A stretch of 64,000 nt of DNA, taken from assembly GCA_004213515.1 (NCBI GenBank), contig SHAK01000003.1, positions 55,123 to 119,122 of the forward strand, given 5' to 3'. The position numbers were made by a program, and so were the translations under genes. How positions within the stretch are numbered: the stretch's first letter is position 1; every line of letters starts with the position of its first letter. The notes under the pieces were generated by a model that saw only the letters and a program-made list of their open reading frames with translations, was not told where the DNA came from and made no database searches. Shown piece by piece: positions 26,458 through 35,666 of this stretch. The stretch is from Limisphaerales bacterium (lineage in GTDB: Bacteria > Verrucomicrobiota > Verrucomicrobiia > Limisphaerales > UBA1096).

Positions 26458-27843
26458 ATGAGTTGGTGGTTATTAATCGACAGTTTTGTTTTAGCGATAT
26501 TAGTAGCTTTTTTGGCAGTAGGGATTGGTTGGGGAACTTCCTTATTTCTTGTCGGAGCCAGAGGTTGGAAACGTAATATATTTCTCATTGGAGTTGTTGC
26601 TTCCTTTTCATTACCTCCGTTCTTAGTGATAAACACTTGGTTGGCATTATTTGGAAAAGTAGGATTGTTAAAGCCATGGGTACCAATTGATGCATATTCG
26701 TTCGGTGGAGCGATTTGGGTATTAGCCATGATGTTGTGGCCTGTGCCATGCCTAATGTCGTTTGGAGCACTAAAGCGATTGACTCCCGAATTATTGGATG
26801 CAGAACCAGGGCTTAGTGGATTAGGATTGGTAAAGTGTATATTGTTTCCACTTTCGAATGCGGCATTGTTTCAGTCAGGTGTGATTGTTTTTGTCTTGGC
26901 ATTCAACAACATTGCAGTGCCAGCAATTTTACAGGTGAAGGTTTTTCCTGCTCAGTTTTGGGTGCAGTTTAGTTCTACTTATAATTTTAAAATGGCTTGG
27001 CAGTATGGATGGATCTTGGCATTGATTCCAATACTTATTTTATTGGCCTTTAGAGGCCGTGTAATTGCTTGGCCTTGGGAAAGTCAAGGTTTGGGTTTAA
27101 ATGTTTTCATGAAACGTCTTGGCTGCGTAATACGGTATTCTTCTTCAGTATTGTTTGGGGCTATGATTATTGTTTCGCTTTTATTACCACTAGGTCATTT
27201 GTTATTAAATGGGCAGACATGGTTTGTTTTTTTAGAGGCTATACAAGCGGGCTCGCGTTCTATTTTTAATTCGTTTTGGTTTTCATTTTTAACGGCAACA
27301 TTCATTACTATTTTAGGTCTATTGACCAGTAGTCTAAAGGGATTTCGTTTAACTTGGTTATTCCTATTTTTACCAGGAGTATTAATTGGAGTTATTTGGA
27401 TCTCTATATTTAATCGCCCCTCTCTGGATTGGTTCTATGGGAGCGGTTGTATGGTTATTACAGCACTAGGGATAAGATATTTTGCGCTTGGATGGGAAGG
27501 AATGCATGGAATCAAAAACTCTATTGATACCGATCTTTTAAATGCTACTAATCTCTTTGGTATGCCTTGGTGGCAACGATGCAGACATCTAGTGCTGCCA
27601 CAAGCAGGTTGGGCGATAGCTGCAGTTTGGTATGTTATTTATTTACTTTGTTTATGGGACACAGAAACAATAGTAATGATCGTTCCGCCAGGCGGGGAAA
27701 CACTGGCTTTAAGAGTGTTTAATTTGCTTCACTATGGACATCACGGGCAAGTGAATGCCCTATGCCTTATCCTCTTACTTCTGGCCTTGTTACCTGTAAT
27801 TTTGAGTTATGCTGTTAGGCTGCTAATAAAAAAATGGGCTTAA
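26458..27843 (+). CDS. ABC transporter permease, two-domain iron/thiamine type
   Basis: A 461-residue inner-membrane permease with about 12 helices, that is two BPD-type permease domains in one chain as in FbpB/ThiP. The coupling-helix regions fall around TPELLDAEPGLSGLGLVKCI and DTDLLNATNLFGMPWWQRC. The start ATG directly follows the stop of the binding protein gene. No ATP-binding subunit follows: the next gene is on the other strand. The transporter must borrow an ATPase from elsewhere or work in an unusual way. Confidence 0.85.
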   Translation: MSWWLLIDSFVLAILVAFLAVGIGWGTSLFLVGARGWKRNIFLIGVVASFSLPPFLVINTWLALFGKVGLLKPWVPIDAYSFGGAIWVLAMMLWPVPCLMSFGALKRLTPELLDAEPGLSGLGLVKCILFPLSNAALFQSGVIVFVLAFNNIAVPAILQVKVFPAQFWVQFSSTYNFKMAWQYGWILALIPILILLAFRGRVIAWPWESQGLGLNVFMKRLGCVIRYSSSVLFGAMIIVSLLLPLGHLLLNGQTWFVFLEAIQAGSRSIFNSFWFSFLTATFITILGLLTSSLKGFRLTWLFLFLPGVLIGVIWISIFNRPSLDWFYGSGCMVITALGIRYFALGWEGMHGIKNSIDTDLLNATNLFGMPWWQRCRHLVLPQAGWAIAAVWYVIYLLCLWDTETIVMIVPPGGETLALRVFNLLHYGHHGQVNALCLILLLLALLPVILSYAVRLLIKKWA

Positions 27844-27865
27844 GTAGGCTAAACATATTCTATAT

Positions 27866-29461
27866 TTAATTATTTGCTATGCAATAGAGATGTTCTTTAC
27901 CTCGAAGGAAAAGTTGGTTGCCTACAATAGCAGGCGAACAGTCGAACTTTTCATCTAGTTTGTTTGATGCCAACACCTCAAATTTGGCGCTATCTTTAAG
28001 TACAATTATCGATCCATTACGACCTACTATATACACCTTTCCACTTGCACTAACCGGAGAAGCATAAACTCCGCTGATTCCAGTTAGCCTTTCGCTTTCA
28101 ATTAATGATTTACCTGACTTTGTATCGCGAACTGAAAGAATGCCATTATTGCCAGCAAGATACCAAATGCGATCGTTGCTCAGCAAAGGGGACGGTACAT
28201 AAGGGGTTCCTCTATTTGCTGTCCAAGCAACTGACTCAGTTCCAGTAAGGTCTCCGTCTCCTCCCAGTTTTATTGCGGCTATGTAAGCACCTCGAAAACC
28301 GCTCATGGCATAGGCATTTTGTTCATCAACTACGATAGAAGGAACAGGGTTGCCTGTTTGTCCACTACATTGCCAAAGAAGTTTTCCGTCGTTAAGTCTA
28401 TAACTTCTAACAGCTTTGGAACCATTCACAAGGACTTGAGTGACCCCCTTATGGGTTGTCACAACAGGTGTGCACCAGCCGGTAGCTTCATTGCGTTCAC
28501 GTTTCCATTTTATCTTTCCGTTTTTTTTGTTGATAGCGTAAATATAAGAATCATCCTCTTGATCCCAGAGTAAAACTATTGTGTTCTCATGAAGCGTAGG
28601 GGAGCTTCCCTCTCCAAAACTATTTCTAGTTCGCATATCACCAAAATCTTTTTTCCATTCTATTTTTCCTTTCATGTCGAAGCAGTACAAACCACGAGAA
28701 CCAAAGCTTACTATTATGTTTTTTCCATCTGTTACGGGTGAGGCTGAGGCGTAACCATGATCGCGGTGATGCCCTTCATGTGGTATCGCCGTAGTAGCTA
28801 TTGATCGCCAATTTTCTTTTCCGCTTTCTCGATCGTAAGAGATTAGAGAAAAACGATATTCCTCAGTTGGTTTTCGCCCTCCACCAAACCCTCCTCGACT
28901 AGAGCCCGATCCGGAGCGTCCTCCTCGGCGACTGCGTTCGTTACTCCTTCTATCGCTACCGCGGTTGCGACTAAATTGCTGGCGAAATTCATCGCGCATT
29001 GCTTGTCTTTCAGCATCATTCAATTCACCATCACCATCTTTATCAAATCGCTTCATCATTTCTTCACGGTTGAATGAGTTTCCTCCGAAACCGTTACGAT
29101 TTGCACTAGAGCCACGTTCACTGCTTCGCCCTTCAGGGCGCTGTCTTCTTTGAGAATTATTATTTCTCCGTTCATTAGACGTTTCATCTTCGCTTCCTGC
29201 AGCTTTTTTTCCGGTTTTTTCTGCAGCTAGAATAAATACTTCATCCTTCCATATGACAGGAGTTGAGCTTCCAGAGCCTGGTAAATTAATCTTCCATTGA
29301 ACATTTTTGTTTTCAGAAAACTCCGCTGGTGGATTGCCGTTTGGGGCTACACCATTTGCTTTTGGCCCTCGCCAATTAGGCCAATTATCGGCAATAAGTG
29401 TTGAATTGACAAAGAATAGGAATAAGCCAATCCAAAGATTTTTAAGGTTATTTTTTTTCAT
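27866..29461 (-). CDS. exported PQQ-like beta-propeller protein with EF-hand and RS/RGG-rich insertion
   Basis: A 531-residue exported protein. Signal peptide residues 1 to about 24, then the propeller start DNWPNWRGP. The first blade is interrupted at residues about 83-200 by a low-complexity stretch rich in Arg, Ser, Gly and Asn that contains one EF-hand, DKDGDGELNDAE (140-151). After EEYRFSLISYD the WD40/PQQ-like propeller continues with blades marked by WKRER, LLWQCSG and ASGKVYIVG. Such PQQ-like proteins are abundant in PVC bacteria and are usually not enzymes with bound PQQ. Calcium binding by the insert is likely. Confidence 0.83.
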   Translation of the reverse strand: MKKNNLKNLWIGLFLFFVNSTLIADNWPNWRGPKANGVAPNGNPPAEFSENKNVQWKINLPGSGSSTPVIWKDEVFILAAEKTGKKAAGSEDETSNERRNNNSQRRQRPEGRSSERGSSANRNGFGGNSFNREEMMKRFDKDGDGELNDAERQAMRDEFRQQFSRNRGSDRRSNERSRRGGRSGSGSSRGGFGGGRKPTEEYRFSLISYDRESGKENWRSIATTAIPHEGHHRDHGYASASPVTDGKNIIVSFGSRGLYCFDMKGKIEWKKDFGDMRTRNSFGEGSSPTLHENTIVLLWDQEDDSYIYAINKKNGKIKWKRERNEATGWCTPVVTTHKGVTQVLVNGSKAVRSYRLNDGKLLWQCSGQTGNPVPSIVVDEQNAYAMSGFRGAYIAAIKLGGDGDLTGTESVAWTANRGTPYVPSPLLSNDRIWYLAGNNGILSVRDTKSGKSLIESERLTGISGVYASPVSASGKVYIVGRNGSIIVLKDSAKFEVLASNKLDEKFDCSPAIVGNQLFLRGKEHLYCIANN

Positions 29462-29527
29462 AATAATAATACTTATATATTAGACACCAAATTAGTACCA
29501 AAGGTTTCAATTAATTACATACTGTGA

Positions 29528-29556
29528 TTTTCAATTAGTAATCAGGCAGTTATAAT
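29528..29556 (+). promoter_or_regulatory. putative promoter of psd
   Basis: A perfect TATAAT at 29551-29556 with TTTTCA (4 of 6 to TTGACA) at 29528-29533 and a 17-base spacer. The predicted transcription start falls 1-3 bases before the psd ATG at 29565, so the message would be almost leaderless. AT-rich DNA gives such matches by chance. Confidence 0.3.
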
Positions 29557-29564
29557 TCCCTTTC

Positions 29565-30485
29565 ATGACTGTTGAGGATAATCTGGCCAATGGTGAGATT
29601 CGTTATGTGGATCGCTATAGTAGCGAGCTTAAGACAGAGAAAATCTATGGCGAAAGGGCGCTTCGTTGGGTTTATGGTAACCCGCTTGGTCATATAGCTC
29701 AGTGGTTGTTGATCCGCCGTTGGATTGTATCTGCTTATTATGGGCGAATAATGGACGAACTTAAAAGCTCTCTAAAAATTAAGCCATTTATTAATAAGTA
29801 TGGTTTAGATGAGTCAGAATTTGCAGAAGATACCGGAGAGTATTTGTCCTTTAACGAATTTTTTTATCGGAAACTTAAACCCGAATCGCGACCTGTTGAT
29901 GAGTCAGTTAATTCGGTGATTTTCCCTGCCGATGGGAGACATATGGCGTTTGCTAATATTTCATCTGAGAACAATTTCTTCGTGAAAGGCCAATCGTTTG
30001 ATTTAGTTCAATTTTTATGTGATGAAGATTTAGCCAAGCGTTATAATGGAGGGTCGATGTTGCTCTCTAGACTTTGCCCTGTTGATTATCACAGGTTTCA
30101 TTTCCCTTGTAGCGGAAATGCTGGGGTTCCTAGACTTATCAATGGTTGGCTTTATTCTGTGAATCCTATTGCACTTGTAAAACGTCCAAAAATATTTTGG
30201 GAAAACAAACGAGTAGTTACTTCTTTAGAGTCTGATCATTTTGGAAAGGTACAAATTGTAGAGGTAGGTGCGACAATGGTTGGTAGTATTTTGCAAACTT
30301 ACATGCCTGGAGAACGGGTGGTAAAAGGAGAAGAAAAGGGATACTTTGCCTTTGGCGGGTCTAGTGTAGTGATGCTTTTTGAAAAAGATCGGATGCAGTT
30401 TGACCCTGATTTGTTAAAAAATACTTCTAACGGCTTAGAAACCTATGCTCGTTTCGGAGAACATATGGGTGAGGTATTAGGCTAG
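29565..30485 (+). CDS. psd: phosphatidylserine decarboxylase
   Basis: A 306-residue pyruvoyl enzyme that makes phosphatidylethanolamine at the inner membrane. YLSFNEFFYRKLKPESRP is the type II PSD N-terminal signature, PADGR and CPVDYHRFHFPCSG carry the catalytic Asp/His region, and the self-cleavage site is FGGSS near the C-terminus, with GS-S in place of the LGST of E. coli. A chain split there would yield a short alpha subunit. It precedes fxsA by 16 bases and is likely in one transcript with it. Confidence 0.92.
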   Translation: MTVEDNLANGEIRYVDRYSSELKTEKIYGERALRWVYGNPLGHIAQWLLIRRWIVSAYYGRIMDELKSSLKIKPFINKYGLDESEFAEDTGEYLSFNEFFYRKLKPESRPVDESVNSVIFPADGRHMAFANISSENNFFVKGQSFDLVQFLCDEDLAKRYNGGSMLLSRLCPVDYHRFHFPCSGNAGVPRLINGWLYSVNPIALVKRPKIFWENKRVVTSLESDHFGKVQIVEVGATMVGSILQTYMPGERVVKGEEKGYFAFGGSSVVMLFEKDRMQFDPDLLKNTSNGLETYARFGEHMGEVLG

Positions 30486-30501
30486 AGTATAGAAAAAAAT
30501 T

Positions 30502-30951
30502 ATGTATGTAAGAATGCTAATCCTTTTTATTATTGTTCCTCTTGTAGAGCTGTTTTTACTCGTTGTGGTGGGTGGTCGAGTTGGTTTGTTCCCAACGATT
30601 ATTTTGGTAGCCCTAACAGGGGCTTGGGGCGCATACTTAGCTAAAAGTCAGGGTTTATCAATTTTAGCAAAGATACAGTCTGAGACTGCTGCGGGGCGTG
30701 TGCCTACTGCAGAGTTAGTGGATGGTTTATTGGTCTTGATAGGGGGTGTTGTATTGTTGACACCTGGGCTTTTGACCGATCTTGTTGGTTTTTTACTAAT
30801 GGTTCCAAGCTTCCGTGCCATTATTAGAAAACGCGTTAAGGCAAAATTTGCTGCCCAAATAAGTGCTTTTAATATTCATACGCCCAGCGGGATGGGAGCC
30901 AGAGCGACTCAGAAGAAATCTGATAAGAATGATGATATTATTGATGTATGA
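30502..30951 (+). CDS. fxsA: FxsA family membrane protein
   Basis: A 149-residue protein with an N-terminal pair of helices (LILFIIVPLVELFLLVVVGG and LFPTIILVALTGAWGAYLA) and a second hydrophobic pair (LVDGLLVLIGGVVLLTPGLLTD). PLVELFLLVVVGGRVG and LLTPGLLTDLVGF are diagnostic of FxsA (YtzA), the cytoplasmic membrane protein named for F exclusion of phage T7. The short Lys-rich tail is cytoplasmic. Its general role is unknown. Confidence 0.9.
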   Translation: MYVRMLILFIIVPLVELFLLVVVGGRVGLFPTIILVALTGAWGAYLAKSQGLSILAKIQSETAAGRVPTAELVDGLLVLIGGVVLLTPGLLTDLVGFLLMVPSFRAIIRKRVKAKFAAQISAFNIHTPSGMGARATQKKSDKNDDIIDV

Positions 30952-31045
30952 GAGCATTAAATAACTTAAGTCATGTAATCTTCTTAGTTGGCTGAGTCGT
31001 GATGTTGTGGTATTTCCGCCAACCGTCTTTTTTTAAATTCGAATT

Positions 31046-32587
31046 ATGAGAGAGCTAGTGATAGGCATTGATAGCGGTACACAGTCAACCAAGGCATTAG
31101 TGGTTGATGTGAAAAATGGCAAGGTACTTGGTGAAGGTACCAAGGCTTATGGTTTGATTAGTGGTCTTCCGGCTGGGGCCAAGGAACAGGATCCATCTGA
31201 TTGGATTAAAGCGGCAGAGTCGAGTGTTCGTACTGCCTTGAAAAGGGCTAAAGCGAGAGCAGTTGAAGTACGTGCTATTGGGGTAAGCGGTCAGCAGCAT
31301 GGTTTTGTGCCATTAGATAAAAAGGGTAATGTCATTCGACCTGCAAAGCTATGGTGTGATACATCAACATCAAAGGAGTGTGATGAGATTATGGAAAAGC
31401 TTGGAGGTCTCAAAGGCTCAATTAAGGAAATTGGCAATTCTGTTCTCCCTGGGTTTACTGCTGGTAAGATTCTTTGGCTAAAACGAAATGAGCCAAAAAA
31501 TTTCAATCGCTTGGCTACCGTTTTACTTCCGCATGATTACTTAAATTTTTGGCTGACTGGCAATACTGTTATGGAGTATGGAGATGCTAGTGGAACAGCA
31601 CTTCTTAATGTTCGCACTCGAAAATGGTCAAAAAAGATATTAAAAGCGATCGATGCTAGACTGGAATCTAAGATGCCGAAATTAATTTCAAGTGATCAGG
31701 AGGCTGGTAAGTTAACGGCCTCTACAGCTAAACGTTTAGGCCTTAATTCTGACGTGATTGTAAGTGCTGGTGGAGGGGATAATATGATGGGGGCAATTGG
31801 TACTGGTAATACCACCCCCGGAGTTGTGACTGCCAGTTTTGGGACAAGCGGAACGATATATGCATGCGCTGGAAAACCAATTATTGATCCTAAAGGTGAG
31901 ATCGCGGCTTTTTGTGATTCGACCAATCGTTGGCTTCCGTTACTCTGTACAATGAATGTAACAGTAGCTACTGAATTAATTCGAAAGGATTTTAAATGGA
32001 CTCATTCCCAGTACGAAGCTGCGGCAAGAAAAGCTCCAGTTGGTTCGGATGGTTTGTTGTTATTGCCTTATCTTGAGGGAGAACGTACGCCCAATGTGCC
32101 TGATGGAACGGGTGTTTATTTTGGTGTGCGAGCAGGTACCTTTACCGAAAAGCATTTTGCACGAGCAACAATGGAGGGAGTCACTCTAGGTATGAATTAT
32201 GGCTTGCGTCGATTAAGTAAACTAGGTGTTAAACCTTCACAAATCAGAGCGACGGGAGGGGGATCTAAATCTAAATTGTGGCGACAAATCATGGCTGATG
32301 TTTTTAATGCTCAAGTCGTTACTCTCAGAGTAAGTGAGGGCGCTGCATATGGCGCTGCTTTACAGGCCTTGTGGACATTTAGGAACCAGAAAGAGGCTGC
32401 TAATTTAGGTATCGAAGAAATAACTGATCGTTTCGTTAAGTTAAATAGTCGAGAGACAGCTGAACCTAATCCGAAAAACGTAGCTTCTTACAAAGAAATT
32501 CAGAGTTTGCAAGATGACTTGTCTAGATCACTTAGAAAGCAATTCAACAAGCATAGAAATATAGTCGCAAGAGCTCAGCGGAATTAA
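31046..32587 (+). CDS. xylB: xylulokinase (FGGY family)
   Basis: A 513-residue sugar kinase. The first phosphate motif is GIDSGTQSTKALVVD at residues 6-20, GQQHGFVPLD and EQDPSDW are typical of xylulokinases, and the second ATP-binding half has GTSGTIYACAGKP and ATGGGSKSKLWRQIMADV. It phosphorylates D-xylulose in the pentose phosphate route. It is slightly longer than E. coli XylB (484 residues). No xylose isomerase is nearby, and the gene stands alone between fxsA and a convergent PQQ gene (1-base gap). Confidence 0.9.
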   Translation: MRELVIGIDSGTQSTKALVVDVKNGKVLGEGTKAYGLISGLPAGAKEQDPSDWIKAAESSVRTALKRAKARAVEVRAIGVSGQQHGFVPLDKKGNVIRPAKLWCDTSTSKECDEIMEKLGGLKGSIKEIGNSVLPGFTAGKILWLKRNEPKNFNRLATVLLPHDYLNFWLTGNTVMEYGDASGTALLNVRTRKWSKKILKAIDARLESKMPKLISSDQEAGKLTASTAKRLGLNSDVIVSAGGGDNMMGAIGTGNTTPGVVTASFGTSGTIYACAGKPIIDPKGEIAAFCDSTNRWLPLLCTMNVTVATELIRKDFKWTHSQYEAAARKAPVGSDGLLLLPYLEGERTPNVPDGTGVYFGVRAGTFTEKHFARATMEGVTLGMNYGLRRLSKLGVKPSQIRATGGGSKSKLWRQIMADVFNAQVVTLRVSEGAAYGAALQALWTFRNQKEAANLGIEEITDRFVKLNSRETAEPNPKNVASYKEIQSLQDDLSRSLRKQFNKHRNIVARAQRN

Positions 32588-32588
32588 T

Positions 32589-33824
32589 TCAATCTTTCCA
32601 TTTAAAAACATGCAGATTATTAAGGCTTCTTATCATCATAGTTTTGTTTTGAATGCCAAGATGCGCCCAGGATTCACCCTCAATAATTCGTCTTTCAGAT
32701 AAAATATTCAACTTTTCTGGATCGGCCTTGATAAGGTAAAGAATGCCTTTTTGGTCTAAAGCCAATATTTTGTCACCGTTGATGACTAAACTCATATACT
32801 TACCAAAGCTTTTGGAACTAACCCATTCTTCTTTGCCAGTTTTGAGATCAAAACACGCGAAACGATTACTTCTTAAGTGGAGGTAAACTTTCCCGTTGTA
32901 CTGAACAGGACTACACATGTATCCTTGGGATTTGTTGTTCCATTTGATGTCGGCAGACCAACTGTTCTTCTCATTCTTGTCTAATTTAATAAAAGAAGAA
33001 CCCCCTCCATAAGTGCTTGTGTAAATCCCATTATCAAAAGCCAGAGGTGTAAGAATGTTCATGTTGCGGAATGCCTTTATAGGAATATTCCATAATACTT
33101 TGCCATCAACATTGTTTATGCCGTTTAGATCGGCTCGCGTTTGAACAAGGATTTGTTCTTGTCCGTTAATAGTAGCAAAAGATGGAGAAGCAAAAGCACT
33201 GCCATACATTCCCCCCTTATCATTCAAGGTTCTCCAAATTACAGTGCCAGTCTTTTGGTCTATCTTGTTAAAACTGGCACCTGCTTGAACGTAGACATGT
33301 TTGTCATCTGTCATTGGCGAGCTTGCGAAGCCAAAGTCGGGTAATGAAGTTCCATATTTTTTTGGAAAATCAATTTCCCACAATATTTCTCCTGTTTGGG
33401 AGTCTAGGCAAAGGAAGTGATCTCTCATGCCACCAACAAAGACTTTTCCGTTTGCTACTGCTGGGGTTGAACGAATCCAGCTGCCATTACGAGCTGCAAA
33501 AAAAGGGACTTTCATTTCGCCTGACCATGTTTGTTTCCACTTTAATTTTCCGTCCTTGAGTGAGTAGGCCAACACAGATTCTTTTCCCTTAGTAGACTCT
33601 GTTGTGAAAATTAATTCACCGTTTGTTATTGGACCCGAATAACTAGATCCTATATCTTCACTGGTCCAAGTCTCAGATAATTTATTTTTATCAATGCTTT
33701 CTGGCCACGGGATGGAAGACTTATGGCTTCCATCCCGCAGATTACCTCGCCACTGATTCCATTCGGAAGCGTCTATATTTGTGACTTCAAATGAAATTAG
33801 TCCAAATAATAAACCAAAAACCAT
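32589..33824 (-). CDS. exported PQQ-like beta-propeller protein
   Basis: A 411-residue exported protein from ATG 33824, which places a signal peptide (MVFGLLFGLISFEVTNIDAS) before EWNQWRGNLRDG, the usual start of PVC outer-membrane PQQ-like propellers. Upstream ATGs would run into the divergent sulfatase gene. Blades are marked by LKDGKLKWKQTWSG, DSQTGEILWEIDF and DLKTGKEEWVSSK. It faces xylB tail to tail and is divergent from the first sulfatase gene (103-base gap). It could hold a substrate or partner; it is probably not an active quinoprotein. Confidence 0.8.
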   Translation of the reverse strand: MVFGLLFGLISFEVTNIDASEWNQWRGNLRDGSHKSSIPWPESIDKNKLSETWTSEDIGSSYSGPITNGELIFTTESTKGKESVLAYSLKDGKLKWKQTWSGEMKVPFFAARNGSWIRSTPAVANGKVFVGGMRDHFLCLDSQTGEILWEIDFPKKYGTSLPDFGFASSPMTDDKHVYVQAGASFNKIDQKTGTVIWRTLNDKGGMYGSAFASPSFATINGQEQILVQTRADLNGINNVDGKVLWNIPIKAFRNMNILTPLAFDNGIYTSTYGGGSSFIKLDKNEKNSWSADIKWNNKSQGYMCSPVQYNGKVYLHLRSNRFACFDLKTGKEEWVSSKSFGKYMSLVINGDKILALDQKGILYLIKADPEKLNILSERRIIEGESWAHLGIQNKTMMIRSLNNLHVFKWKD

Positions 33825-33927
33825 GCGTTTTAATAATTTCTTGAGTGAAAGAAATGTGTTGGGATAATGGGCATGTGAGACATCAACTTTTAACAAATCA
33901 CATTGCTTTGAATTATTTATTATCATT

Positions 33928-35523
33928 ATGAAAAGGATTTTATTATTTTTTTGGTCAGGAATATTAATTACATCAATAGGGTATTCCAACGAAAAAAGGC
34001 CTAACATAATATTCGCATTCGCAGATGACTGGGGCAAATACGCCAGTGCCTATTCGAAAGTTGAAAAAAGGCCAGGTCCAAATACAGTTATCAAAACTCC
34101 GATTTTCGATGAAGTTGCCCAGAAAGGGGTTTTATTTAAAAATGCTTTTGTTACAGCCCCTTCATGCACCCCCTGTCGAAGTTCTTTGTTGTCGGGTCAG
34201 TATTTTTTTCGCACCGGTATGGGAGCTATTTTGCAGGGTGCGAAGTGGGACCCTGAGATACCAGTGTATCCTTTAATGTTACGTGATGCAGGGTATCACA
34301 TAGGGGAGACCTATAAAGTTTGGACACCAGGGGTCCCTAAAGATGCGCCTTATGGTGCCGGGAAGTATGCCTATGAAAAGAGTGGGCGCATGTTTAATGG
34401 TTTTTCACAATTAACAACTAGACGAGTGGGTGAGGGGATGACAGTTCGAGCAGCTAAGCAGGTGCTTTATGATGAGGTGATGGGCAATTTTAATTCATTC
34501 ATTGATGCCCGTGAAAAAAGTAAGCCTTTCTGTTATTGGTTTGGCCCAACACTCGTTCACCGTAAATGGACCAAAGGTTCTGGTAAGGCTCTTTGGGGGA
34601 TTAATCCAGATGAGCTTAAGGGCAAATTACCTAAGTTTTTGCCTGATGTACACGAAGTCCGTCAAGATTTTGCTGATTATCTCGGTGAGGTCCAAGCTTT
34701 TGACTCTGCTTTAGGCTTGATACTCAAGAGACTTAAAGAGTTGGGTGAATTAGAGAATACAGTCGTAGTAATCAGCGGGGATCATGGTGCTCCGGGATTT
34801 CCGGGTGGAAAATGTAATCTTTATGATTTTGGAGTACATGTCCCGCTTGCAATTTGGTGGCCAGGAAAACCAGGAGGCCGGGTGGTGGACGATTTTGTAA
34901 ACCTTATGGATCTCGCGCCAACTTTCTTGGATATCGGGGGAGTAAAACCACCAAAAGTTATGACTGGTCGCAGTCTTGTTCCTGTTTTGAAATCCAAAAA
35001 ACAAGGAATTGTAAATAAGAAACGTAGTTGGGTAATTACGGGTCGCGAACGTCATGTAGCTAAAGCTCGCGAAGGTTTTTTACCTTATCCTCAACGAGCG
35101 CTTCGTACGAGTGAGTATCTTTATATTATTAATTTTGCTCCAGATCGATGGCCGATGGGTAACCCCTACAACATCACCAACAAAAAGACTCCGGATTACA
35201 ATTTGCTAGAGAATAATACCTTTATTACTTATGGAGATCTTGATGCTAGCCCAACCAAAGCCTGGATTATTGAACATAGGAATGATGATAAATGGAAATG
35301 GTATTATGACTACGCATTTGCTAAACGCCCGCGAGAGGAGCTTTACAAATTAGAAAGTGATCCCGATCAAATAAAGAATTTGGCCAAAGAAAAAAAATAT
35401 CTTTCTGTAAAGAAAAAGCTTAATCGTCAGTTGATGAATCGTTTAAGAAAATTGCGTGATCCTCGTGTTCTTGGAGATGGGACTACCTTCGATAATCCCC
35501 CTTATGTTGTAGATCTGGATTAG
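33928..35523 (+). CDS. exported sulfatase (CTPCR type)
   Basis: A 531-residue formylglycine-dependent sulfatase. The signal peptide spans residues 1 to about 20, FADDWG (31-36) binds calcium, and the modification site is C80-T-P-C83-R84, followed by SSLLSGQ. The core has [15 protein letters not shown] and [11 protein letters not shown]. The catalytic Cys must be oxidised by a formylglycine-generating enzyme, which is not in this window. It should remove sulfate from a secreted polysaccharide or aryl substrate. Position 4 of the motif is Cys instead of the usual Ser, which is tolerated in some sulfatases. Confidence 0.88.
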   Translation: MKRILLFFWSGILITSIGYSNEKRPNIIFAFADDWGKYASAYSKVEKRPGPNTVIKTPIFDEVAQKGVLFKNAFVTAPSCTPCRSSLLSGQYFFRTGMGAILQGAKWDPEIPVYPLMLRDAGYHIGETYKVWTPGVPKDAPYGAGKYAYEKSGRMFNGFSQLTTRRVGEGMTVRAAKQVLYDEVMGNFNSFIDAREKSKPFCYWFGPTLVHRKWTKGSGKALWGINPDELKGKLPKFLPDVHEVRQDFADYLGEVQAFDSALGLILKRLKELGELENTVVVISGDHGAPGFPGGKCNLYDFGVHVPLAIWWPGKPGGRVVDDFVNLMDLAPTFLDIGGVKPPKVMTGRSLVPVLKSKKQGIVNKKRSWVITGRERHVAKAREGFLPYPQRALRTSEYLYIINFAPDRWPMGNPYNITNKKTPDYNLLENNTFITYGDLDASPTKAWIIEHRNDDKWKWYYDYAFAKRPREELYKLESDPDQIKNLAKEKKYLSVKKKLNRQLMNRLRKLRDPRVLGDGTTFDNPPYVVDLD

Positions 35524-35666
35524 GATTGAGGATTTATATTTATTTATAATAATGAGATTTTAGTTAAATTTTTCAGAAGTTTGCATTCTGATAAACCTAT
35601 TTATAAAAAAATGTTTTTTTGTAACGTTTTCGAGTGTTTTTCGTTTCACTTAATACTATTTATAAG

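Noticed and set aside
30991..31034. Possible terminator between fxsA and xylB (gttggc ... gccaac before a T run)
   Set aside because: Only a 6-bp stem with a loop of about 25 bases; too weak to call.
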